NCBI GenBank assembly: GCA_017503065.1
Contig: JAFVTT010000001.1
Location: 62,001 to 126,000, forward strand
DNA: 64,000 bases
Source: Bacteroidaceae bacterium
GTDB lineage: Bacteria; Bacteroidota; Bacteroidia; Bacteroidales; Bacteroidaceae
Direction: 5' to 3'
How positions within the stretch are numbered: position 1 is the first letter of the stretch; the number at the start of each line of letters is the position of its first letter. The notes beneath the pieces were generated by a model. That model worked only from the letters and a program-made list of their open reading frames with translations, made no database searches and was not told the DNA's origin. The position numbers and the translations under genes were made by a program. This document shows positions 9,568-17,015 of this stretch, piece after piece.

Positions 9568-10731
9568 ATGAAATACTTCCTTATTGCTGGCGAGGCCAGT
9601 GGAGACCTGCATGCCAGGCATCTGATGGATGCCATACGTGCCAGGGATGCCGAGTCGGAAATATACTATTGGTATAGGCCCGACTTGGCATATATGGGTT
9701 TTATATCGGTGGCAATGCATCTGCCGGAAATACTGCGTGGTATGCAGGAATGCAAGAAGAGCATATCGGAATTTATGCCTGACCGCCTGATACTCGTTGA
9801 CTATCCCGGTTTCAACCTGAAGATTGCCGCCTGGTTCCATAAGGTATTTGTCGAAGGCAGACGTGGAGAGGCAACTGCCGTTCCCCAAGTGGTTTATTAC
9901 ATCCCGCCCAAGATATGGGCCTGGAAGGAGGACAGGATAGTGCAGATAAAGAAGTATGTGGATTCCATACTGAGCATACTGCCTTTTGAGGTGAAGTGGT
10001 ATGCCGGGAAGCATGATTGCCATGTGGATTATGTTGGTAATCCCACATTGGACGAGATAAGCATGTTCCGCAACTCCCTGCAGACACAGGAAATTGAGGT
10101 GTGGAGGGATAGCCTGACTTTAGGGAAGGCTCCCGTCGTGGCCCTGTTGCCGGGAAGCCGCCGTCAGGAGATAGAGCGCAACCTGCCCATGATGCTGAAG
10201 GCGGCCTGTGCGGTGGGAGGAGACTATCAGTATGTCATCGCTTCTGCCCCCAACATGCACAAGGAATTTTACGAAACCATAATATCCTCTGCCTTGGGTG
10301 AGGGAAACGGGGACTTCCGCAAAAGGATAGTGCTTGCGCCCTGCCAGGGCAGCCGGAGCAGTTTCATGCTTTTGGGCAGTGCCTATGCCGCCTTGGTGAC
10401 CAGCGGGACGGCCACATTGGAAACGGCTATCTTCGGAGTTCCCCAGGTGGTATGCTATGCCATGGCATTTGGCAAGGTGGTGTCGTGGTTGCGAAAGATT
10501 GTCCTGAAGGTTCCGTATGTGTCCTTGGTCAACCTGATTGTGGGGAGAGAAGTCGTGCCGGAACTGGTTGCTGGCGAGATGACGCAGGAGTCGGTAGAGC
10601 GCAATCTGCGCAATGTGCTCGCGGACGAGACCTTCCGCAGGAACCAGAAGCAGGGATATGAAATCATGATGCAGTTACTGGGAGAACCCGGAGCGCCTGA
10701 AAAGGCTGCGCATAAGATAGTGGGTAAATAA
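9568..10731 (+). CDS. lpxB: Lipid A disaccharide synthase, variant
   Basis: 387 residues from ATG at 9568 (MKYFLIAGEASGDLHARHL); the 20 extra in-frame codons upstream overlap the promoter. GT19 family: joins UDP-2,3-diacylglucosamine to lipid X to make the lipid A disaccharide at the inner face of the inner membrane. Visible family motifs: GEASGD, LAYMGF, YYIPPKIWAWKEDR, LLPGSRRQEIERN, and TSGTATLE near the C terminus. Odd point: between SGD and LAYMGF there are 26 residues, where E. coli and Bacteroides proteins have about 40; the GG/GP-x-x-M segment is missing. Otherwise length and motifs are normal. A DUF389 gene follows after 14 bases, probably in one operon. Confidence 0.88.
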   Translation: MKYFLIAGEASGDLHARHLMDAIRARDAESEIYYWYRPDLAYMGFISVAMHLPEILRGMQECKKSISEFMPDRLILVDYPGFNLKIAAWFHKVFVEGRRGEATAVPQVVYYIPPKIWAWKEDRIVQIKKYVDSILSILPFEVKWYAGKHDCHVDYVGNPTLDEISMFRNSLQTQEIEVWRDSLTLGKAPVVALLPGSRRQEIERNLPMMLKAACAVGGDYQYVIASAPNMHKEFYETIISSALGEGNGDFRKRIVLAPCQGSRSSFMLLGSAYAALVTSGTATLETAIFGVPQVVCYAMAFGKVVSWLRKIVLKVPYVSLVNLIVGREVVPELVAGEMTQESVERNLRNVLADETFRRNQKQGYEIMMQLLGEPGAPEKAAHKIVGK

Positions 10732-10745
10732 AAAACAGAACGCTT

Positions 10746-12116
10746 ATGAATATTTGGCAGATGTTTAAGGATTGGCTTGGTGGTATACTGAGCTTGGGTG
10801 AGGATATGTCTCCGGAAAAGGATACCATTGCCGTCATAGAGGCAGGTGTGGATTTCCGTGGAGCAAAACTATGGATTCTGATACTGGCCGTCTTCGTTGC
10901 CTCGTTGGGCCTGAACACCAACAGTGCGGCGGTAATCATAGGCGCCATGCTCATATCCCCGTTGATGGGTCCCATCATCGGCATGGGTCTGGGAATAGGC
11001 ATCAACGACTTCGTGCTCTTCAAGCGTGCCGCCAAGAACTATCTTGTGGCAACGCTCTTCAGTGTGGCCACGGCCACCCTGTATTTCATGCTGACTCCGC
11101 TGGACGAGGTGCAGTCCGAACTGTTGGCACGAACCTCACCCACCATTTACGACGTGGGCATAGCCTTGTGTGGCGGTCTGGCCGGCATAGTGGCACTGAG
11201 CAGCCGTAGCCAGCGCACAGGCAATGTCATACCCGGTGTGGCAATAGCCACGGCCCTGATGCCTCCCCTGTGTACCGTGGGCTTCGGACTGGGCACGGGA
11301 AACTGGCTGTTTGCGGCAGGGGCGCTGTATTTGTACCTTATCAACACCATATTCATATCTTTGGCCACATTCATAGGAGTGACACTTGTCATGCGCTTCC
11401 CGAAAAAGGTTTTCGTGGACAAGGCACGCGAAAAAAAGGTTAAGCACATAATCTCGTTTATCAGCGTTATTACCATTATTCCCAGTATCTTCATCACCTT
11501 CCAGATGGTACAGGAAACGGTGTTCCGCGAACGTTGTTTGGACTTCTACAGAGATGTGCTGCAGAAAAACGAGGCAAAGATAATTTCTCAGGAATTTGAC
11601 TACAGCAGTCGCACTATACGAGTGGTGATGCTTGGTGAGGAGGTGGACAGCGTGCAGATTGCGGGCATGTCGGCCCGTCTGCCTCAGTTCGGGCTTGAAG
11701 GCGTGTGTCTGGACATTGTCCAGGGTGCCAAGGGCGTTGACATGGAAAGCGTGCGTGGTTTGATTTCCACAGAAAAGAACAAGACCTTGGCCACCCAAAA
11801 GCAGTTGGCCGAGAATGAGCAAAAGTTACGTGCCTTGCGCGATAGTGTGGATCACTATATGCAGACAGTAGAGTTTTCCCGGGTATTGCTGCCTGAACTG
11901 GTATCTCTGTTCCCACAAGTCGCTTCTGTTTCTACCGGCAGAGGCATATATTCGTATTGGGCAGACTCTGTGATGATGGACAGTGCCGTATATGTGGTGA
12001 ATGTCAGTTTGGATTCAAAAATGAAACCTGCGGATGAACAGAGGATGGAGAACTGGCTCAGGACACGCCTGTCCCGTAAGGATGTAAAGGTGGTGGTTGA
12101 CTACGAAGGCCAATGA
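10746..12116 (+). CDS. DUF389 membrane protein
   Basis: 456 residues. The N-terminal ~240 residues contain several membrane helices with the DUF389 signature LGLNTNSAAVIIGAMLISPL and MGPIIGMGLG. The C-terminal half is soluble with a predicted coiled region (TEKNKTLATQKQLAENEQKL). The family is widespread and of unknown biochemical function. It sits 14 bases after lpxB, suggesting cotranscription. Family assignment is firm, function is not known. Confidence 0.88.
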   Translation: MNIWQMFKDWLGGILSLGEDMSPEKDTIAVIEAGVDFRGAKLWILILAVFVASLGLNTNSAAVIIGAMLISPLMGPIIGMGLGIGINDFVLFKRAAKNYLVATLFSVATATLYFMLTPLDEVQSELLARTSPTIYDVGIALCGGLAGIVALSSRSQRTGNVIPGVAIATALMPPLCTVGFGLGTGNWLFAAGALYLYLINTIFISLATFIGVTLVMRFPKKVFVDKAREKKVKHIISFISVITIIPSIFITFQMVQETVFRERCLDFYRDVLQKNEAKIISQEFDYSSRTIRVVMLGEEVDSVQIAGMSARLPQFGLEGVCLDIVQGAKGVDMESVRGLISTEKNKTLATQKQLAENEQKLRALRDSVDHYMQTVEFSRVLLPELVSLFPQVASVSTGRGIYSYWADSVMMDSAVYVVNVSLDSKMKPADEQRMENWLRTRLSRKDVKVVVDYEGQ

Positions 12117-12197
12117 CGATTACCTGTAGATAGGAGTGTAATCCTTTTTCAACAGTGCAGTACGGGTTTGAAGGACAGCGCAAGTGCAACTTTGCAG

Positions 12198-12238
12198 AAA
12201 GTCGTGCCGTGGTTTCGCTTTGTGACATGACTTTTTTG
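12198..12238 (+). terminator. Possible terminator after the DUF389 gene
   Basis: Stem AAAGTCGTG (12198-12206) with CATGACTTT (12226-12234), one G-T pair, then TTTTG. The loop is long (19 bases), so this is moderate. The rest of the 252-base spacer 12117-12368 shows nothing else I can name. Confidence 0.45.
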
Positions 12239-12368
12239 TTGTATCAACTTATTTAGTACATGTCAGTCAATAAAGGGGGACTTCGGTATTAAGGCGATAT
12301 GCATTTGGTGTCGGGGGGGTGTCAGATGATAATTCTCTTTGTAAGATATTGAATTTGTGATTGTTGTA

Positions 12369-13133
12369 TTATTTGTTCTCTGCTTCTTTTAAGGTGGTCA
12401 GAACCTTGTGGTTCGTCATGTCCAGAGTCAGTGGGGTGATGGCTGCCATCCCGTGGTCTATAGTCCAATAGTCCGTGTCGTTGGCCTCGGGTTCCAAATT
12501 ACAGAATGTACCCGTCAGAGTGTAAATGTTTTTCCCTTCCGAATCAGTTCCTGCGTCCAGCCATTCCGTGTGCCACATTCCTCGTGCCATGCGGCATACC
12601 TTGCTGCCCGACAGACGTTCCACTTCCGGAAAGTTGATATTCAGGCAGGTGTCTTCCGGCAGTCCCTCCCCAAGGACTTTGCATGCCCACTCTTTCACCA
12701 CTTCGGCATAGGGGGTGAAGTCACATTCCTTCTTGAGTGTCCTCAGACTATAGGCTATCGCAGGAACTCCCTTCATGCACGCCTCCAGGACGGCGCCCAC
12801 CGTGCCGCTGTAGTGCAGGGAAATGGAGGCGTTGTCTCCATGGTTTATGCCGCTTACAACCAAGTCGGGTTTGCATGGCAATACCTTTTCCAAAGCGATT
12901 TTAACGCAATCTACCGGCGTGCCCGAACAAGCATAGACTCCGTCCTCTACCTTCATTACGCTGACCGGATGAGTGGGGGTTATGCAGCATGCGGCGCCAC
13001 TGCGGGCGCTGTCTGGCGCCACGACAATACAGTTGCCGAGCTCCTTCATGATTTCGGTCAGGAAGCGTATTCCCTGTGCCTGATAACCGTCGTCGTTGGT
13101 GATGAGAATGGTGGGACGTGTGCCTTTTTGCAT
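12369..13133 (-). CDS. surE: 5'/3'-nucleotidase SurE
   Basis: 254 residues from ATG at 13133 (MQKGTRPTILITNDDGYQAQ); the frame continues upstream into the parA promoter and parA on the other strand, which is not credible coding. Motifs: ITNDDG (metal-binding Asp pair), APDSARSG (the family's PxxxxSG), SGINHGDN, and YSGTVGAVLEA. SurE hydrolyses nucleoside monophosphates with a divalent metal and is linked to stationary-phase survival. It is divergent from parA, with 121 bases between the starts. In many Bacteroidetes surE lies next to lpxB on one strand; here it is reversed. Confidence 0.95.
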   Translation of the reverse strand: MQKGTRPTILITNDDGYQAQGIRFLTEIMKELGNCIVVAPDSARSGAACCITPTHPVSVMKVEDGVYACSGTPVDCVKIALEKVLPCKPDLVVSGINHGDNASISLHYSGTVGAVLEACMKGVPAIAYSLRTLKKECDFTPYAEVVKEWACKVLGEGLPEDTCLNINFPEVERLSGSKVCRMARGMWHTEWLDAGTDSEGKNIYTLTGTFCNLEPEANDTDYWTIDHGMAAITPLTLDMTNHKVLTTLKEAENK

Positions 13134-13195
13134 AACTATAGTGTTCTTTTTTGCCGGCAAAGGTAGTGCTTTTTGTATTTTAACGCAAGTTCCAC

Positions 13196-13226
13196 TTTGT
13201 GTTTTCCCCATTTTTCTGTATCTTTG
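13196..13226 (+). promoter_or_regulatory. Promoter for the parA operon
   Basis: TTTG at 13196-13199, 19-base spacer, TATCTTTG at 13219-13226; parA ATG is 28 bases on. Good consensus match. Confidence 0.75.
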
Positions 13227-13254
13227 TGCGCGAAACAATATAACCGAAAAGCAA

Positions 13255-14028
13255 ATGGGTAAGATAATTGCTTTAGCCAACCAGAAGGGCGGTGTGGGAA
13301 AAACCACTACCAGTATGAACCTTGCCGCGTCCCTGGCTGCGTTGGAGAAAAAAGTGCTGCTGATTGATGCTGACCCCCAGGCCAATGCTTCAAGCGGTCT
13401 TGGTGTGGACAGCACTCAGGTGGATTGCACTGTCTATAATTGTTTGATTGACGGAGTGGATGTGCGCGAAGCCATTTACAGTACCGATGTGGAGAATCTG
13501 GACATCATCCCCAGTCACATTGACCTGGTGGGAGCGGAGATAGAGATGCTCAACAGGCAGAACCGCGAGCGCATCATGCTGAACATGCTTGCTCCGGTGG
13601 TGGGTGATTACGACTATATACTGATAGACTGCAGTCCCTCGCTCGGACTGATAACGGTGAATGCCCTTACGGCGGCCGCCAGCGTCATCATCCCTGTCCA
13701 GTGTGAGTATTTTGCACTGGAGGGTATAAGCAAATTGCTTAACACCATAAAGATTATCAAGGCCAAGCTGAACCCGAGTCTGGAGATAGAAGGTTTCCTG
13801 CTGACCATGTACGACAGCCGTTTGCGACTGGCCAACCAGATTTATGACGAGGTCAAGCGCCATTTCCGCGAACTGGTATTCCGTACGGTGATACAGCGCA
13901 ACGTGAAGTTGTCCGAGGCGCCCAGTCATGGTCTGCCGGTGCTCCACTACGATGTGGATTCTGCCGGTGCAAGGAACCATCTGGCACTGGCCCAGGAAAT
14001 CATTGAGAAAAACGAGAAACAGAACTAA
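13255..14028 (+). CDS. parA: Chromosome partitioning ATPase ParA (Soj)
   Basis: 257 residues from ATG at 13255 (MGKIIALANQKGGVGKTTT), directly at the deviant Walker A motif KGGVGKTT with its signature lysine; the frame upstream overlaps surE and was not used. IDADPQANASSGLG and DYILIDCSPSLGLIT give the other nucleotide-binding motifs. ParA binds DNA non-specifically as an ATP dimer and works with ParB to move chromosome origins. The stop TAA overlaps the parB ATG by one base. First gene of the parA-parB-DUF5683-transglycosylase-rsh run. Confidence 0.96.
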   Translation: MGKIIALANQKGGVGKTTTSMNLAASLAALEKKVLLIDADPQANASSGLGVDSTQVDCTVYNCLIDGVDVREAIYSTDVENLDIIPSHIDLVGAEIEMLNRQNRERIMLNMLAPVVGDYDYILIDCSPSLGLITVNALTAAASVIIPVQCEYFALEGISKLLNTIKIIKAKLNPSLEIEGFLLTMYDSRLRLANQIYDEVKRHFRELVFRTVIQRNVKLSEAPSHGLPVLHYDVDSAGARNHLALAQEIIEKNEKQN

Positions 14029-14921
14029 TGGCAATAAAGAAAAAATATTCGGCTCTGGGCCGCGGTTTGGACGCGCTCATCAGTACCGAGAAAGTGAATA
14101 CGGCCGGTTCGGGCAGTATCAACGAGATTCCCATCGGACAGATATTCCCCAATCCCAACCAACCACGAAGGGAATTTGATCCCGTGGCATTGCAGGAGTT
14201 GTCGGACAGTATCAGGGAACTTGGTATCGTCCAGCCCATCACCCTGCGCGACCAGGGCGACGGAACCTACCTCATCATAGCCGGCGAACGCCGTTGGAGA
14301 GCCAGCCAGATGGCCGGGCTTGAGGCCATTCCTGCCTATGTGCGTACCGTGGACGACGAGAACATGATGGAGATGGCTCTTATCGAGAATATCCAGCGTG
14401 AAGACCTCAACGCCCTGGAGATAGCCCTAGCCTACCAGCACCTGTTGGAACAGTACAACCTGACACAGGAACGCCTGTCCGAGAGGGTGGGCAAGAACCG
14501 CAGTACGATCACCAACTATCTGCGCCTGCTGAAACTGCCTGCCACCATCCAGATGGGGCTGAAGGACCGCCGTCTGGAAATGGGCCATGCACGTGCCCTT
14601 CTGGCCATTGACGACCCAAAACTCCAGATCCGTGCCTATAACGAGATAGTGTCACAGGGTCTGAGTGTGCACAAGGTGGAGGAGATGGTAAAGGAACTGT
14701 CGGAAGGCGGTTCTGTGAAGACGGCGGAAGGCGGACGCCTGAAGGCTCGCGGCAACAAGATAAGCGAGGAATACAATATACTGAAGGACAGTTTGTCGCG
14801 CTTCTTCCAGACCAAGGTACAGTTGACCTGTTCCGACAAGGGAAAGGGCAAGATAGTGATTCCCTTTGCCAACGAGAGGGAGATGGAACGAATCATAGAA
14901 ATATTAGACAGATTGAAGTGA
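14028..14921 (+). CDS. parB: Chromosome partitioning protein ParB (Spo0J)
   Basis: 297 residues. N-terminal ParB/Srx domain with IPIGQIFPNPNQPRREFD and the CTP-binding GERRWRASQMAG region, then the MALIENIQREDLNALE segment and a helix-turn-helix (LTQERLSERVGKNRSTITNY) that reads parS. The C-terminal ~50 residues form the dimer domain. Translation is coupled to parA by the TAATG overlap. No parS site was searched for computationally; I did not see an obvious one by eye. Confidence 0.95.
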   Translation: MAIKKKYSALGRGLDALISTEKVNTAGSGSINEIPIGQIFPNPNQPRREFDPVALQELSDSIRELGIVQPITLRDQGDGTYLIIAGERRWRASQMAGLEAIPAYVRTVDDENMMEMALIENIQREDLNALEIALAYQHLLEQYNLTQERLSERVGKNRSTITNYLRLLKLPATIQMGLKDRRLEMGHARALLAIDDPKLQIRAYNEIVSQGLSVHKVEEMVKELSEGGSVKTAEGGRLKARGNKISEEYNILKDSLSRFFQTKVQLTCSDKGKGKIVIPFANEREMERIIEILDRLK

Positions 14922-15730
14922 GTGTGGCAAAACGATACAGAATCCTTGTCCTGTTGCTTGCTTTAGTCCTTTGGTTGCCGTGGCAGGATGCCTTTGCCAT
15001 GGAACAACCCATGGATACTGTAGCGCAAGTCCTGCCCTTGGACACGGCACAGGTTGCTTTGCCTGCAGATTCGGTACCCGTGCCGTTGCCTCGGTCTTTG
15101 GGGAAACGCAATGCGGTCTATAGGGATTCTTCATCAATCGCATATGCGGATTCGTTGCAGACGGTGGTGGCCGATTCCTTGCAACGTGCGGCAGGCGACA
15201 CTTTGGACCTGAACCGTTTCAACGAATGGAAACCGGACCCCATACGTGCCATGTGGTTGGGAATGGTGTTTCCCGGAGGCGGACAGATGTACAACCGCAA
15301 GTTCTGGAAACTGCCCATAGTGTATGGCGGTGTCGTAGGCTGTGTGTATGCCGTCAGTTGGAATGCCCAGATGCTGCGTGACTACTCTCAGGCATATCAG
15401 GATATAATGGATACCGACCCCACAACAAACAGTCATTTGGAGATGCTGCCGTTGGGATACGACATAACAGGAAGGGAGGATCACTTCAAATCGGTCTTCA
15501 AACGTAAAAAGGACTTCTATCGGCGTAATCGCGATCTCAGTATTTTCTGTATTGCCGGAGTGTATCTGCTCAGCATTATTGATGCCTATGTGGATGCCGA
15601 ACTGAGTACGTTTGACATAGGAACGGACCTGTCCATGACAATATCCCCTCAGATGATATCTCCCGGCCCCACATATAGTGCAACCGCTTTGGGAAGCATG
15701 CCTGGGATAACAATACAACTTAACTACTAA
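14918..15730 (+). CDS. DUF5683 domain protein
   Basis: 270 residues. A GTG start at 14918 overlaps the parB stop by 4 bases; a second GTG at 14924 is equally possible. N-terminal signal peptide (LVLLLALVLWLPWQDAFA), a linker rich in Asp, Val and Leu, then the DUF5683 core: DPIRAMWLGMVFPGGGQMYN, two hydrophobic helices and RNRDLSIFCIAGVYLLSIID. Membrane associated, role unknown. The gene is a standard neighbour of parAB and lytic transglycosylases in this phylum, which hints at an envelope or division role. Confidence 0.85.
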   Translation: MSVAKRYRILVLLLALVLWLPWQDAFAMEQPMDTVAQVLPLDTAQVALPADSVPVPLPRSLGKRNAVYRDSSSIAYADSLQTVVADSLQRAAGDTLDLNRFNEWKPDPIRAMWLGMVFPGGGQMYNRKFWKLPIVYGGVVGCVYAVSWNAQMLRDYSQAYQDIMDTDPTTNSHLEMLPLGYDITGREDHFKSVFKRKKDFYRRNRDLSIFCIAGVYLLSIIDAYVDAELSTFDIGTDLSMTISPQMISPGPTYSATALGSMPGITIQLNY

Positions 15731-15743
15731 ACCCTGTCAATCC

Positions 15744-17003
15744 ATGAAGAAATATCTGATAGCAATTTCATTGGCTTTGCTGGTCTGTCATGCCCGTGCC
15801 CAGCAGGTAATCACCGTATACGACGATAATACAGGCAAGGAAGAGGCCATTGCTCTGCCCGAAGGAATGTTGGATGCGGAGATAGACAGCATGATGCGCC
15901 AATGGTGTGCCCGTACCTATTTGACATACGACAGTGCTGCATGTGAAAGTACAGGCGAGGATATTGCCTACGAACCTGAAGTGTATATCAGAAGGTTGCA
16001 GAATCTGCCCAATGTCATAGAGATGCCTTACAACTCTGTGGTCCGCAAGTTCATTGACCAGTACACGGGGCGCCTGCGTCGCAGTGTTGCTATGATGCTT
16101 GGCGCAAGCAATTTTTATACTCCAATATTTGAAGACGCGTTGGAGGCCTACCAACTTCCCTTGGAACTGAAGTATCTGCCTATCATAGAAAGTGCCTTGA
16201 ACCCAGGGGCCACAAGTAAGGCCGGAGCCGGTGGACTGTGGCAGTTCATGCCCACTACCGGCAAGCGTTATGGCCTTGAGATTACCAGCCTGATAGATGA
16301 CCGCCGCGACCCGGTGAAGGCCAGTTATGCGGCTGCACGCATGCTGAAGTCGTTGTATGAGATATTTGGTGACTGGACTCTTGTCATTGCGTCTTACAAT
16401 TGTGGTCCGGGCAATGTCAGCAAGGCCATAAAACGTGCTGGTGGCGAGAAGGATTACTGGAAAATTTATCCGTATCTGCCCAGCGAGACCAGAGGATATG
16501 TCCCTGCCTTCATTGCGGCCAATTATGTGATGAACTATTATTGTGAGCACAATATATGTCCGGCATCTACCCGCCTGCCTATGGGAACTGACACTATTGT
16601 CGTTTCTCGCGATGTTTACATGGAACAGATCAGTGAGGTGTGCGGCATATCCTTGGAGGAACTGAAGGCACTGAATCCACAGTACCGTACGACCAAGATT
16701 CCTGGCAATGCCACGCCATGCAACCTGCGTATGCCCATGGAGGTCATACACAAGTTTATAGAGAGCGGTGACACGGTGTATACCCACAGATTGTCCGAAC
16801 TGAACAAGCGCCGTTCTGTAGTCGACGTAGACGAGAAGGTTGCCTCCAGGAACAATAAGGGTGCCAAGTACGTGAAGGTACGCAATGGCGATACGCTTGG
16901 CGCGATTGCCAGACGCAACGGTACTACAGTAGCCAAGATTAAGAGACTGAATAACATGAAGGGAACCAACATCAGGGCAGGTCAGAGGTTACGTGTAAGA
17001 TAA
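15744..17003 (+). CDS. Lytic murein transglycosylase with LysM (MltD-like)
   Basis: 419 residues with a signal peptide (MKKYLIAISLALLVCHARAQ). The SLT domain (about residues 100-250) shows the catalytic Glu in LPIIESALNPGATSKAGAGG and the family motif LWQFMPTTGKRYGLEI, then VIASYNCGPGNVSKAI. After it a degenerate LysM-like stretch (about 285-345), then a clear C-terminal LysM (KVRNGDTLGAIARRNGTTVA to IRAGQRLRVR). It cleaves peptidoglycan glycan strands with anhydro-muramic acid formation in the periplasm; LysM binds the glycan. Lies 12 bases before rsh. Confidence 0.92.
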   Translation: MKKYLIAISLALLVCHARAQQVITVYDDNTGKEEAIALPEGMLDAEIDSMMRQWCARTYLTYDSAACESTGEDIAYEPEVYIRRLQNLPNVIEMPYNSVVRKFIDQYTGRLRRSVAMMLGASNFYTPIFEDALEAYQLPLELKYLPIIESALNPGATSKAGAGGLWQFMPTTGKRYGLEITSLIDDRRDPVKASYAAARMLKSLYEIFGDWTLVIASYNCGPGNVSKAIKRAGGEKDYWKIYPYLPSETRGYVPAFIAANYVMNYYCEHNICPASTRLPMGTDTIVVSRDVYMEQISEVCGISLEELKALNPQYRTTKIPGNATPCNLRMPMEVIHKFIESGDTVYTHRLSELNKRRSVVDVDEKVASRNNKGAKYVKVRNGDTLGAIARRNGTTVAKIKRLNNMKGTNIRAGQRLRVR

Positions 17004-17015
17004 CAGCGTGTTGTT

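Noticed and set aside
13134..13415. N-terminal extension of surE
   Set aside because: The extra residues cross the parA promoter and start; the conserved SurE N terminus begins at 13133.
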